Shown: positions 16,974 to 25,985 of the stretch, in pieces
How positions within the stretch are numbered: position 1 is the stretch's first letter
How the letters are laid out: each line of letters begins with the position of its first letter
Assembly (NCBI GenBank): GCA_038124025.1
Contig: JAYPBC010000005.1
Span: 37,906-101,905, forward strand
Length of the DNA stretch: 64,000 bases
Origin: UBA1275 sp038124025
GTDB lineage: Bacteria > Bacteroidota > Rhodothermia > Balneolales > Balneolaceae
Direction of reading: 5' to 3'
Made by a program: the position numbers and the translations under genes
Notes under the pieces: model-generated
The model's database searches: none
Seen by the model: only the letters and a program-made list of their open reading frames with translations
Told to the model about the DNA's origin: nothing

Positions 16974-18089
16974 ATGAAAAAACGCATAGCGGTTGTTCCT
17001 GGAGACGGAATTGGCCCCGAAGTCATAAAGCAGGCCATAAAGGTATTGGAAGCAGTTTCTAATCGGTATAATCATGAATTTACCTTGGATTATGCTCTCA
17101 TGGGTGCCATTGCAATTGACGAAACGGGAGACCCTCTTCCACAAGAAACCATTGACATTTGTAAGATGTCCGATGGGGTACTTTTTGGCGCTATAGGCGA
17201 TCCAAAGTACGATAATAATCCCAGTGCGAAAGTCCGGCCTGAGCAAGGGCTACTTCGTTTACGTAAATCCTTGGGCTTGTATGCTAACATTCGGCCAGTA
17301 AGACTATTTGCTTCGCTAATGAACCGGTCTCCATTAAAACAGGAACGTATTTCAGGTACAGATTTGGTTGTCTATCGGGAGTTAACTAGTGGGATCTATT
17401 TCGGTGACAAAGGGCGTTTAGAGGGTGGGAATGCTGCCTTTGATACGTGCTACTATAGTGTAGAGGAAATTACCCGTATTGCTAAGATGGCCTTTGAGGC
17501 TGCGTCTAGACGTCGGGGTTTATTAACACTGATCGATAAAGCCAACGTGTTGGAGAGTTCGCGACTTTGGAGAGAGGTAGTCCAGAAAATGGCCCTTGAA
17601 TATCCCGAGGTCTCAGTGGATTATTTATTCGTGGATAATGCAGCGATGCAAGTGGTTCAGCAGCCCTCTAGGTTTGATGTTATTTTAACGGAGAATATGT
17701 TTGGGGATATAATTTCCGATGAAACCAGTGTGATTACTGGATCTATTGGGCTTTTGCCCTCAGCTTCTTTGGGGCTAAGTAGCAGCCTTTTTGAGCCTAT
17801 TCATGGGAGTTATCCAGAGGCTGCCGGTAAAGATATTGCGAATCCTCTAGCGACAATTTTATCCTTGGCTATGTTACTTGAACACCTAGGAATGGTGGAC
17901 GAAGCAAGACGGGTAGAAGCAGCAGTAGAATTGGTCATCGATAAAGGATTGGTAACACCCGATTTAAATGATGAACACTTTATCTCATGTTCAAAAGTTG
18001 GAGATGTAGTGGCTATGATGGTGGAATCTGATTTGGATGAAGACACATCTTTCGATAATATCTTCGAAGGTAATTTGCCCTTAATCTAG
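16974..18089 (+). CDS. leuB: 3-isopropylmalate dehydrogenase
   Basis: 371 aa from ATG 16974 (MKKRIAVVPGDGIGPEV). Oxidises and decarboxylates 3-isopropylmalate to 2-oxoisocaproate using NAD+. 'RPEQGLLRLRKSLGLYANIRP' is the substrate-binding arginine region, 'ENMFGDIISDETSVITGS' holds the Mg2+-binding aspartates, and 'EPIHGSYPEAAGKDIANP' the NAD-binding loop. An upstream in-frame ATG at 16947 would overlap leuD by 26 bp and add nine residues; the later start fits the family and leaves a one-base gap. Last gene of leuACDB. Confidence 0.96.
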   Translation: MKKRIAVVPGDGIGPEVIKQAIKVLEAVSNRYNHEFTLDYALMGAIAIDETGDPLPQETIDICKMSDGVLFGAIGDPKYDNNPSAKVRPEQGLLRLRKSLGLYANIRPVRLFASLMNRSPLKQERISGTDLVVYRELTSGIYFGDKGRLEGGNAAFDTCYYSVEEITRIAKMAFEAASRRRGLLTLIDKANVLESSRLWREVVQKMALEYPEVSVDYLFVDNAAMQVVQQPSRFDVILTENMFGDIISDETSVITGSIGLLPSASLGLSSSLFEPIHGSYPEAAGKDIANPLATILSLAMLLEHLGMVDEARRVEAAVELVIDKGLVTPDLNDEHFISCSKVGDVVAMMVESDLDEDTSFDNIFEGNLPLI

Positions 18090-18194
18090 CTTACTGAACC
18101 GTATCTATTGAGGTTTAGCAGTTGACACAATGCCATAAAAGGGGCAAAGATCGATATAAATCTGAGCCCAAAATCCACGAATCCAAGTAGATAG

Positions 18195-20150
18195 ATGAGT
18201 CTTAGTGAGCAAAGGTATGAACAATGCCTTATATCCCTTCGAAAATATTGGGGGTATGATGCATTTAGACCTGGACAAGATCAGGCGATTCGATCGGTGT
18301 GTGAGGGAAAAAAAACCTTAGCCATATTTCCTACTGGTGCCGGAAAATCTCTTTGTTATCAAGTTCCTGCCGTTAGTTTTGAGGGACTTTGTTTGGTAAT
18401 AAGCCCTTTGGTGGCCTTGATGGAAGATCAGGTTCAGCAGTTACAAGATAGAGGAATTTCTGCGGCTTATATTACGTCCAAATTAAGTTACAAAGAGAGC
18501 GAACAACGTTTGGTGAATGCACGAAATGGGATGTATGACCTGCTATATTGTGCACCAGAACGTCTAACAAGTCAGAGGTTTACACAGGAATTAGAGCACT
18601 TACCCCTAAGTATGATTGCCGTAGATGAAGCGCATTGTATTTCGGAGTGGGGCCACGAATTCAGGCCAGCATATAGGCAGTTAGCCGGTCATATTTCGGT
18701 TAAGTCCAATCATATTCAATGGCTAGCGTTGACGGCTACAGCCACGCCCAAAGTGCAAAAAGATATCTGTAATGTACTTGGTTTTGAGGAGCACACAGCT
18801 ATTAGTCTGCCTTTTAAACGAGAAAATGTAATCTGGTGGGTACTCCGGACAGAGCATACCATAGAACGAATGATGAGCACCCTAGAAAAAGTCAAGAATA
18901 AGGGTGACGGGTTGATTTATGCCGGGACACGAAAAAATACCGAGCGATGGGCAGAACGATTGCAGCGACATGGAATAACGGCTCAGGCATATCACGCAGG
19001 TTTATCACCCGATGAGCGTACTAGTATTCAGCAGCAGTGGATTTCGGGCAAAGTTCCTTGGGTGGCCGCAACCAACGCCTTTGGAATGGGAATCGATAAG
19101 CCAGATTGCCGGTACGTCTTTCATGAGACTACACCAAATAGTTTGGAGGCTTACTACCAAGAGGCTGGAAGAGCTGGAAGGGATGGGCAAAAAAGTTATC
19201 CAATTCTATTTTATCGTCCAGCTCATCTACGAAAAGCCAGAGAACGAATAAAGGAGGCATACCCTTCCTTAAATGAATTAACCAAGCAGTATCAAATACT
19301 GTGTGATGCGCTGGGATTAGCGATCGGTTCTGAAATGCTAGACCGCGTATCGGTTCCAGTAGATGCACTTTGCCGAAGAAGTGGATGGAGTGCTAAACGG
19401 TGGGCATCCATTCTAGAATCTTTTGAACGTTGGGGGTTAATCGAGCTTGGAGAACAGAAGTCTCGGATTCTGATGGTTCAATTTTTATTCAGTCCAGGAG
19501 CTATGCAGGGCATTATTGATGGAATAAACGACTTGGATAAACAGGTATTTATGGACCGATTTTTACGTCGGTATGGCTTGAATGCTTATCATCAAGAGCT
19601 GCGTATTGAGTGGGAAGATGCTAAAATACTCTTCCAAGATTTACCTAGTTTAAGTTTTGATGAATTCGAGCAATACCTTGAAATTATAGCCCATCAAGAT
19701 CAATGGATTCGTTACCGAATCCAAGAGTCAGTGTACCAACTAAGACTAGTACAAGCTAGGCAAGCTACTATACCGTTGGACGAAAAAGTACTGCGTAGCA
19801 GAAAAAAGAATGCCTTAGAAAAGATAGAATGGATGCAGCTCTATGCGGAATCCATGGTCTGTAGAGAAGTTTTTTTACGACGTTATTTTGGAGAAGCCAA
19901 GCCGGAGGATTGTGGGCATTGTGATAATTGTGAGCGAGCTGAACAATCCAGGCGGCAAGGTGTGACTATGGAGCAGGTGCAAGAACTTTTTGATGTAATG
20001 GCCACCGCAGAGAGTCTTAATTATTCAGAGATTCGAGAACAGTTGTCCTGGAGCAAAGAGCGAGTAGATTCGGCTCTTCACTGGTTACTTAGTCAACAGC
20101 TCATCGAAGAAATTCCTAAAGAATTACTCAGTTATCGTGTTATTGGCTAG
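18195..20150 (+). CDS. RecQ-family ATP-dependent DNA helicase (no HRDC domain)
   Basis: 651 aa. 3'-5' helicase acting in recombination and replication-fork repair. Motif 0 'FRPGQDQAI', Walker A FPTGAGKS (45-52), DEAH box VDEAHCISEWGHEFRPAY (143-160) and motif VI 'YYQEAGRAGRDGQ' are intact. A RecQ-type zinc motif follows near residues 555-590 (C-x-REVFLRRYFGE ... CGHCDNC), then a winged-helix region. The C-terminal HRDC domain of E. coli RecQ is absent, as in the shorter RecQ paralogues common in Bacteroidota. Monocistronic, 105 bp after leuB. I leave the symbol open because a full-length RecQ may exist elsewhere in the genome. Confidence 0.92.
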   Translation: MSLSEQRYEQCLISLRKYWGYDAFRPGQDQAIRSVCEGKKTLAIFPTGAGKSLCYQVPAVSFEGLCLVISPLVALMEDQVQQLQDRGISAAYITSKLSYKESEQRLVNARNGMYDLLYCAPERLTSQRFTQELEHLPLSMIAVDEAHCISEWGHEFRPAYRQLAGHISVKSNHIQWLALTATATPKVQKDICNVLGFEEHTAISLPFKRENVIWWVLRTEHTIERMMSTLEKVKNKGDGLIYAGTRKNTERWAERLQRHGITAQAYHAGLSPDERTSIQQQWISGKVPWVAATNAFGMGIDKPDCRYVFHETTPNSLEAYYQEAGRAGRDGQKSYPILFYRPAHLRKARERIKEAYPSLNELTKQYQILCDALGLAIGSEMLDRVSVPVDALCRRSGWSAKRWASILESFERWGLIELGEQKSRILMVQFLFSPGAMQGIIDGINDLDKQVFMDRFLRRYGLNAYHQELRIEWEDAKILFQDLPSLSFDEFEQYLEIIAHQDQWIRYRIQESVYQLRLVQARQATIPLDEKVLRSRKKNALEKIEWMQLYAESMVCREVFLRRYFGEAKPEDCGHCDNCERAEQSRRQGVTMEQVQELFDVMATAESLNYSEIREQLSWSKERVDSALHWLLSQQLIEEIPKELLSYRVIG

Positions 20151-20239
20151 ATGTCTATGTAATTGAAGTGATGAACAAGTTTCATCACCTACTCCTTGAA
20201 AATACAAGTTGAGTTATTCAACCGCCCAGGATTAATGTA

Positions 20240-20650
20240 TTAGTCAGAGTTTCGCTCGAATTCTTGTATCCGCCTTTTTTCGGTTTCAATAAGAATTTTC
20301 ACCGAATCCAATCGGGTTCGTTGACCTTCAAAGTCACTTTGGTAATATCGATGACTGTTTAAGAATTGCTTCTCATCTACACCAAAACTTTCAAATAGTG
20401 CTTGTTTTATTGAATCTAGAGCTACTGTGTCCGTACTACTATTCCAAACTTGCATAAGCTGAATATTAGCAAGCAAAGGTATGTACACTGAATCTGGAAG
20501 GAGCTTAGCTGGTTGTGAAATCCTGGGGCCTTCGGTATTGACCGAGCATGAGCTGTAAAAAAAAGCACCAGAAATAATAAGCACAGTTATAAAGCTTTTC
20601 ACTGGAAAACTTGTGTTACGCGCTTGTTTAGGAGGTTGACTCAAACTCAT
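20240..20650 (-). CDS. Small lipoprotein, DUF4296-like
   Basis: 136 aa. A basic N-terminus is followed by a hydrophobic stretch (about 16-33) ending YSSCSVN, a plausible lipobox with C35 as the lipidated residue. The mature part has 'ALFESFGVDEKQFLNSHRYY', reminiscent of the DUF4296 pattern (helix, G-V-x-x-x-x-F, S-x-x-Y-Y) seen in Bacteroidota lipoproteins, and ends with a charged helix. Its ATG overlaps the stop of the SDR gene by four bases, so the two are translated together. Function unknown. Confidence 0.55.
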   Translation of the reverse strand: MSLSQPPKQARNTSFPVKSFITVLIISGAFFYSSCSVNTEGPRISQPAKLLPDSVYIPLLANIQLMQVWNSSTDTVALDSIKQALFESFGVDEKQFLNSHRYYQSDFEGQRTRLDSVKILIETEKRRIQEFERNSD

Positions 20651-21372
20651 GGCTTTTTGGGTTGGAGTGGACGCATGGTAAGCTCACTAATTAAGAAATT
20701 ATCCGATCGTTCGAGTACAAAGAGAAGTGTTTCAGCAATCTCGTCCGGATGCATCATCCCGTCATGGACGTCTATTTCGTCAATTTTATCAAAAAAGCGG
20801 GTAGCAATGGACCCTGGGAAAAAGCAGCTCACTTTGATACCATCGTAACGTAATTCTTTAAAAAGCGCGTCGCTGAATCCTCTCAATGCATACTTGGTCG
20901 CGTTATATACAGAAATTTTAGGATTGCCCATAAGCGCGGCAACCGAGGCGATATTTATAATATGACAAGTAACAGGATTGGCTTTCATAAGCGGGGTAAT
21001 ATGGCGGGTCAGATAAAAAACACCGGAAACATTCACCTGCATCATTTGCTCAAACTTTTCAAGGGCTAAGTCCTCCACATTATCGAAGTAGCCTAGTCCA
21101 GCATTGTTAATGAGAATGTCTGGGTAGCGGTTTTTATCGGTGAAGGTCTGCTTGACCCAGTCTTCAATCGCATCATGATTGGAAATGTCCATTGGTACAC
21201 TAATGTAACGCTCTGCAGTATCCCCGAGCTGTTTTTTATGTGCCTCCATGCGCTCGATAGATCGAGATAGTCCGTAAACAGTGGCCCCTTTTTGTAATAA
21301 TTGTTCGGTAAATGATTGTCCAATCCCGCTGCTGCTTCCTGTTACGATGGCGATTGAATCTGCTACGTTCAT
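20647..21372 (-). CDS. Short-chain dehydrogenase/reductase (SDR)
   Basis: 241 aa classical SDR. NAD(P)-binding TGSSSGIGQSF at about 11-21, 'INNAGLGYF' near 89, and catalytic Ser-Tyr-Lys in 'NIASVAALMGNPKISVYNAT' followed by K and the 'ALRGFSDAL' helix. Substrate cannot be predicted. The ending WSKP-like tail is not membrane-spanning, so the protein is cytoplasmic. Upstream partner of the overlapping lipoprotein gene at 20240; divergent from coaX. Confidence 0.9.
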   Translation of the reverse strand: MNVADSIAIVTGSSSGIGQSFTEQLLQKGATVYGLSRSIERMEAHKKQLGDTAERYISVPMDISNHDAIEDWVKQTFTDKNRYPDILINNAGLGYFDNVEDLALEKFEQMMQVNVSGVFYLTRHITPLMKANPVTCHIINIASVAALMGNPKISVYNATKYALRGFSDALFKELRYDGIKVSCFFPGSIATRFFDKIDEIDVHDGMMHPDEIAETLLFVLERSDNFLISELTMRPLQPKKP

Positions 21373-21445
21373 TGTGCTGGGGTTTAGTATATTAACGTTA
21401 AGATTAAGATAACTCTGACTTAGTTAGGACTCAACTAATTAGACC

Positions 21446-22399
21446 ATGGTAACATTCCGAACGCTTGAACAAATTCAGCAGCTTTTGGCCAACGCTCCAA
21501 TGATTACTCCTCAAGCGGATCTTGGTGAACATACTCAAGGAAAAAGACCAACCAATAATCCAGAACGTACGCTTTATTTGGACGGAGGAAGTAGCTATTT
21601 AAAGCTTGGTTACTGGAATACCGCGAATCAAGCATTCTCGGTAGAGCAGATATCTTGGAAGAATAAGCAGGGCCTAGAAGCCATCCTAAAAGAGTATCTG
21701 AATAGGCAGGTTGATGTAATGGTAGCTAGTTCTGTACAGGTGGCTCCCAAAGATGAGCTCAATAAAATTTTCCAAAAACTTGGACAGCAGTACGACTTTC
21801 AAGTAGTTTGGATTGATCATGCTAGTTTAGAAGGCCTAGGTCTTAATATTATGTATAATCCAGCGAATAGTCTAGGCTTGGACCGGTTGATTGCTGCATA
21901 TGGAGTGCGTGTACAAGGTTCTAAACCGGTTGTGGTGGTCGATTTGGGCAGTGCGGTTACTATAGATTCGATTTCAGAGACTCATTTTGATGGTGGTATC
22001 ATTGCACCCGGTTTTAAAGCGATACAAGCAGGTATGCAGGAAATGACACCACATTTACCTATTCCACTCGATCAGCAAACCCCTGATTTCCCACCAAAAA
22101 GTACTCAAAACGCCCTTTGGTGGGGGCAGTATGCCTTTTGGGTATCCGGTCTCGAGGGGATCATTTTGGAAGTTGCTCACGCTACAAACGCCCAAAAAAT
22201 CATTCTGACGGGTGGTGATGCGGAATGGTTTTTTGAGGCAATGCATCAAAAAAGTGCAGTGAAAGAGACCAGAGACCCCATCTTTAACAGCGATGTAGGC
22301 AAGCTGGTTAATCTGGCATTTAATGGGATAAAGGTAGTGCTTCGCCCCCACTTGGTGCTTCAAGGACTACGGTATCTAAGCCGGATAAAAGGTGATTAA
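21446..22399 (+). CDS. coaX: Type III pantothenate kinase
   Basis: 317 aa, longer than the usual 240-270. The ASKHA-fold phosphate-1 motif appears as YLDGGSSYLKLG with D46, the adenosine-side motif as 'VVVDLGSAVTIDSI', and the pantothenate-side signature as 'NPANSLGLDRLIAAYG' and 'GGIIAPGFKAIQAGMQEMT'. The first 41 residues before the catalytic domain are an extension without a recognisable domain; no closer ATG exists, so either the extension is real or a non-ATG start is used. Phosphorylates pantothenate, first step of CoA synthesis, and is normally K+ (or NH4+) dependent and insensitive to CoA. Confidence 0.85.
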   Translation: MVTFRTLEQIQQLLANAPMITPQADLGEHTQGKRPTNNPERTLYLDGGSSYLKLGYWNTANQAFSVEQISWKNKQGLEAILKEYLNRQVDVMVASSVQVAPKDELNKIFQKLGQQYDFQVVWIDHASLEGLGLNIMYNPANSLGLDRLIAAYGVRVQGSKPVVVVDLGSAVTIDSISETHFDGGIIAPGFKAIQAGMQEMTPHLPIPLDQQTPDFPPKSTQNALWWGQYAFWVSGLEGIILEVAHATNAQKIILTGGDAEWFFEAMHQKSAVKETRDPIFNSDVGKLVNLAFNGIKVVLRPHLVLQGLRYLSRIKGD

Positions 22400-22445
22400 T
22401 TGAAGGCCCAAATTACTAGCGGCCCATTAGATGAATACCTTGTAG

Positions 22446-22477
22446 TTAAACCAAGAGAAATCTCCGGCTTGGTTTAA
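22446..22477. terminator. Hairpin between convergent coaX and udk
   Basis: TTAAACCAAG and CTTGGTTTAA form a perfect 10-bp stem with a 12-base loop between the 3' ends of coaX and udk. No clear T-run follows on either strand, so it may terminate weakly or only protect the transcript ends. Confidence 0.4.
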
Positions 22478-22479
22478 CA

Positions 22480-23115
22480 TTACGCAAGATCTAGTTGCCT
22501 TTGAATCATGGAAATAAGCATTTCTTGTGCGACTTCATTTTTTCCTCCATGCGGTATAATTACGTCAGCATATCGCTTGCTGGGTTCAACAAATTTTAAG
22601 TGCATAGGTCGCACAAAGGTTTCGTATTGTAGGAGAACGCTATTTAAATCGCGTTTGCGCTCACTAATATCCCGCTGAATACGTCGCAGCAGACGCACAT
22701 CGTCATCGGTATCCACAAAAATTTTAACATCCATTAATTCACGCAATTCAGCTTCGCTGAAAATGAGAATCCCATCAATTAAAATGACGGGTGTGGGTTG
22801 GACTTCAAGATGAACATCTTTGCGTATATGTTCAGCGAAGTCATATTGAGGAACCTGTACAGGGTACCCCTCAAGTAATGCTTTGAGGTGCCGGATTAGT
22901 AGGTCTGTCTCCAGTGAGGCAGGGTGATCGAAATTTTGTTGAAGACGATCTTCAAAGGGCATCTGTTTCAAATCTCGATAATACGAATCATGTTCGATTC
23001 GAAGAATGTTTTGCTGGCCAAAATGGTCACAAATTAGATTCACTACGGTAGTTTTCCCTGAACCACTTCCTCCAGCCACACCAATTACTAGGGCACTAGT
23101 TTTGGGTTTTTTCAT
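22480..23115 (-). CDS. udk: Uridine kinase
   Basis: 211 aa P-loop kinase of pyrimidine salvage (uridine/cytidine to UMP/CMP). Walker A GVAGGSGSGKTTV at 12-24; 'HDSYYRDL' and 'NFDHPASLETDLLIRHLK' are the substrate-binding segments; 'VILIDGILIF' the Walker B-like strand. Overlaps the 3' end of the upstream amidase gene by 20 bp, so probably co-transcribed with it. pyrE elsewhere in the window supplies the de novo route. Confidence 0.95.
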   Translation of the reverse strand: MKKPKTSALVIGVAGGSGSGKTTVVNLICDHFGQQNILRIEHDSYYRDLKQMPFEDRLQQNFDHPASLETDLLIRHLKALLEGYPVQVPQYDFAEHIRKDVHLEVQPTPVILIDGILIFSEAELRELMDVKIFVDTDDDVRLLRRIQRDISERKRDLNSVLLQYETFVRPMHLKFVEPSKRYADVIIPHGGKNEVAQEMLISMIQRQLDLA

Positions 23116-24499
23116 ACTCTACTTTATAGTCACGAATGGCTCTAAATATAGCGGAAGCAATGATAGATTGGCCATAGTCGCTGGTTAAAAAACGCTGTTC
23201 TGCTGGGTTGCTTAAAAACCCTGTTTCGATAAGTACAGCAGGCATTGAAGCTTGGTAAAGGACGACAAAACCTGCTTGTTTCACTCCTCTAGATTTTCGA
23301 TTCGCTCGGGTTCTAAACTGATCTTCGATCATGTAGGCAATTCGTTCGCTTGTGGCAATGTATCCAGAGTGAGCAAGTTCGTATATAAGAAGGTCTTCCT
23401 CGGTTAAATTAAATAGTTCTTCACTATGAGTCGTGAACACTGAGTTTTCTCGTTTCATTACCTCAAATGCAGCATCGCTGCGGTGTAACCCAAGGAAAAA
23501 TACCGAACTTCCGTATACCGAGGAAGAGGTCCATCCGTCAGCATGAATGGAAACAAATAAATCACCCTCTGAGCGGTTGGCGATAGAGCCTCGTTCTTCT
23601 AGATCCACAAAGCGATCGGTTTCGCGAGTGTAAATGACCTCTACATCGGGCAGGTATTCTTCAATATAGCCCCCTAATTTTTTTGATATGGATAGAACCA
23701 CGTCTTTTTCCTTGGTGTTTCTATAACCTATGTTGCCAGGATCATGCCCACCATGACCTGGGTCAATGATAATAGTATCAAAACGGAGTTTACCTTTGAC
23801 TTCTTCATATTCCTGGTCTAAGTTTGCAGGGCCAGGCGTTACGGGAGTTCGTATATCGAGTGCATTATCCGGATTAATACTCAGGTACCAATTTCGGGCG
23901 AGAAATTGCTGTGTAAATACATCTACTTCTCTAGGGGTTGAGTACGTTAACGCCACCAGTAAATCCTGACTCTGTATGTCGGGATAAGCATTACTGATTA
24001 CTTGGAGTTGTTGTCCAAGATAAATATCGACCCCATAGCTGTTTTCTAGCTTATAGAGCCGGACTTCCTGCACATCTTCGTTATATATTGGGAATTGAAT
24101 GCCTAAAGTATCAATGTTCGGATGATGCAGTTCGAGTTGAATGAGGTCTGAGGCTGGTTGAATTAAAGAAAATGAGTCTAATCGGGTCGAGTGGTGAAAG
24201 CGAATTACATACCCCATTCCATCGCCTCTTGGGGCAAAGGATATTCGCTCCAATTTTAGTGTGTCATCAACCTTGGTAGAACCTTCATCAACCGGGTGAT
24301 CAGATTTCGGTAATTCCTCATCAGTTGTACTTATGGGCCGTTCAATAGATAAACTATGAGCTTGTGGGCTTAGCATACCGAACATGAATATCACCGTTGA
24401 GAGAAGGGATAGTGGGTAAGCTCGTAAAAATAATTTACGCAACAAAAAAGCGAACAAAGGTGGTGTAGAACAAAAATAAAAAGGCCGCTTTGGATCCAT
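23096..24499 (-). CDS. N-acetylmuramoyl-L-alanine amidase (Amidase_3), secreted
   Basis: 467 aa. N-terminal signal/anchor near residues 16-48 ending in 'PQAHS'. Residues about 85-210 form a beta-rich region that could be AMIN-like (septal targeting). The catalytic Amidase_3 domain follows, with zinc ligands H249 (DPGHGGHDPG), E264 (KEKDVVLSI) and H319 (FVSIHADG), and catalytic E425 in VLIETGFLSN. Cleaves the amide bond between muramic acid and the peptide stem, usually for daughter-cell separation. Preceded by a 134-bp gap from the methyltransferase-like gene; overlaps udk downstream. Confidence 0.9.
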   Translation of the reverse strand: MDPKRPFYFCSTPPLFAFLLRKLFLRAYPLSLLSTVIFMFGMLSPQAHSLSIERPISTTDEELPKSDHPVDEGSTKVDDTLKLERISFAPRGDGMGYVIRFHHSTRLDSFSLIQPASDLIQLELHHPNIDTLGIQFPIYNEDVQEVRLYKLENSYGVDIYLGQQLQVISNAYPDIQSQDLLVALTYSTPREVDVFTQQFLARNWYLSINPDNALDIRTPVTPGPANLDQEYEEVKGKLRFDTIIIDPGHGGHDPGNIGYRNTKEKDVVLSISKKLGGYIEEYLPDVEVIYTRETDRFVDLEERGSIANRSEGDLFVSIHADGWTSSSVYGSSVFFLGLHRSDAAFEVMKRENSVFTTHSEELFNLTEEDLLIYELAHSGYIATSERIAYMIEDQFRTRANRKSRGVKQAGFVVLYQASMPAVLIETGFLSNPAEQRFLTSDYGQSIIASAIFRAIRDYKVEYEKTQN

Positions 24500-24633
24500 G
24501 TATACTTGGGCAAATAGCTCTGTTGAATGATCGATAAGATACTATTTTTAGGTGTTTTCAGAAAACCTAAACTTAGTGTAATCCAAGCTAATCAGATCTA
24601 GAAGAAGTTCTCTTGCTAGGGATTAGAACGACC

Positions 24634-25368
24634 TTATCGAGCGTATAAAAGATAGATGACTGGACGTTTGTTCCATTTTGTTGGGGCATGATCGGGATGC
24701 TTCTGCAATTTTTTCCATTCTGAAATAGGTTTAGAAATGATTTCTTCGGTATCCAAACTTATATCACAAGCAATACAAAGGCGAGTTTCATCTCTACACT
24801 GCGAAAGTATACGAGTTATCATGGCCGAGTTTCGATAGGGCGTTTCCATGAAGATTTGGGATATATCATGCCGTTTAGATTGCCCCTCAAGTTCCTGGAT
24901 TTTTTGCCGGCAGGCTTTATCATCGATAGGTAAATATCCATTAAATTGAAATTGTTGTCCGTTAAAACCGGAACCCATTAGCGCTAAAAATATGGAAGAT
25001 GGACCTACTAAAGGTCGAACCGGAATTTGAAATTTATGGGCTAATTCAACTAATCGCGCTCCTGGATCTGCGATTGCTGGAAGTCCAGCTTCCGATAGCA
25101 CTCCCGCATTTTGCCCTTTTCTTAATGGTTTAATGTATTCGAGCAGCTCAAGATCAGAAGTTTTTTTGGTGAGTGGATAAAATTCAATCTTGAATTCAGG
25201 AACGGTATTACCAACCCATTGCAAAAATCGTGTGGCATTTTGGATGTTTTCAACGATGAGTACGTCTAAACTTCGGATGATCTCCAAAACTACCTCTGGA
25301 TGCGTAGTATTTCTACTGGTTTTACCTAGTGTATTGGGAAGAAGATATAGGGTTCCAGGAGTGCTCAT
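24634..25368 (-). CDS. RsmI-like SAM-dependent methyltransferase (tetrapyrrole methylase fold)
   Basis: 244 aa. 'GTLYLLPNTLG' at the N-terminus, 'VLSEAGLPAIADPGARLVELA' near residues 90-110 and 'RPLVGPSSIFLALMGSGFNG' near 118-137 are the conserved blocks of the RsmI/tetrapyrrole methylase fold; 'IFMETPYRN' is also RsmI-like. RsmI 2'-O-methylates C1402 of 16S rRNA. This shorter version (RsmI is about 280 aa) belongs to a Bacteroidota subgroup whose exact substrate is less certain, so I do not assign rsmI. Confidence 0.8.
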   Translation of the reverse strand: MSTPGTLYLLPNTLGKTSRNTTHPEVVLEIIRSLDVLIVENIQNATRFLQWVGNTVPEFKIEFYPLTKKTSDLELLEYIKPLRKGQNAGVLSEAGLPAIADPGARLVELAHKFQIPVRPLVGPSSIFLALMGSGFNGQQFQFNGYLPIDDKACRQKIQELEGQSKRHDISQIFMETPYRNSAMITRILSQCRDETRLCIACDISLDTEEIISKPISEWKKLQKHPDHAPTKWNKRPVIYLLYAR

Positions 25369-25511
25369 AGGCTAGGAATGTTTGTGATGCTAAAATGTTT
25401 GCGAGCGTTTTTATGGCTGGGTGTTGCATTACAAAATAATGGGTGTTGCGAAGCGAAATAACTTAATATAAGTTTTTTTAGAATGGCTGAATTAAATGCC
25501 TGCAATAGCAT

Positions 25512-25985
25512 TTACACCCGCTCAATCTGTATATCTGAATTTTCCCGCTTAGACCTGCGAATGTACTTTGTGGCAAAAATAGCCGCAGTAAATGTGATAA
25601 TAAATCCAATAAGTGCAATAATAGCGTTTAAAAAGGAGGTGCTTTTTTGGAGTTCATAAGTGGGAATCATAACAATAGGTTGCCAACTATCCTCAAGATA
25701 CCGTATGGGAATTACTTGGGTGTCAATAATTCTCTGCGCCATTTGGATAGAGAGGGAGAGCTTACGTTCAGCTTGGGTACCATCGGGTAGAGGAAAGTTA
25801 ATGACTACATATCCGTTACTTTGGGCAGCTATTTGTTTTATGTCGAAATCGGTTACATCTGCCGCTATACTAACCCCCTGTTCATAGGTTTGGAGTGTTC
25901 CCAGATGAACCGTTATTTGTTGCATCGTTATAAAGCCCATGTAAAGTGGTAAAATCCAGAAAAAATATAATAACCGTCGGATCAT
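25512..25985 (-). CDS. Small membrane protein of unknown function
   Basis: 157 aa. One hydrophobic segment at residues 5-22, a polar, beta-rich extracytoplasmic portion (about 25-115), and a second membrane segment at about 120-142 followed by a basic tail (KYIRRSKREN), giving both ends in the cytoplasm. No recognised family. Its ATG overlaps the stop of the upstream beta-lactamase-fold gene by four bases (ATGA), so the two are translationally coupled and may work together at the membrane. Confidence 0.6.
   Translation of the reverse strand: MIRRLLYFFWILPLYMGFITMQQITVHLGTLQTYEQGVSIAADVTDFDIKQIAAQSNGYVVINFPLPDGTQAERKLSLSIQMAQRIIDTQVIPIRYLEDSWQPIVMIPTYELQKSTSFLNAIIALIGFIITFTAAIFATKYIRRSKRENSDIQIERV

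Noticed and set aside
24549..24571. TTAGG...CCTAA hairpin between the amidase and methyltransferase-like genes.
   Set aside because: Contains a bulge and is not followed by a T-run on the relevant strand.
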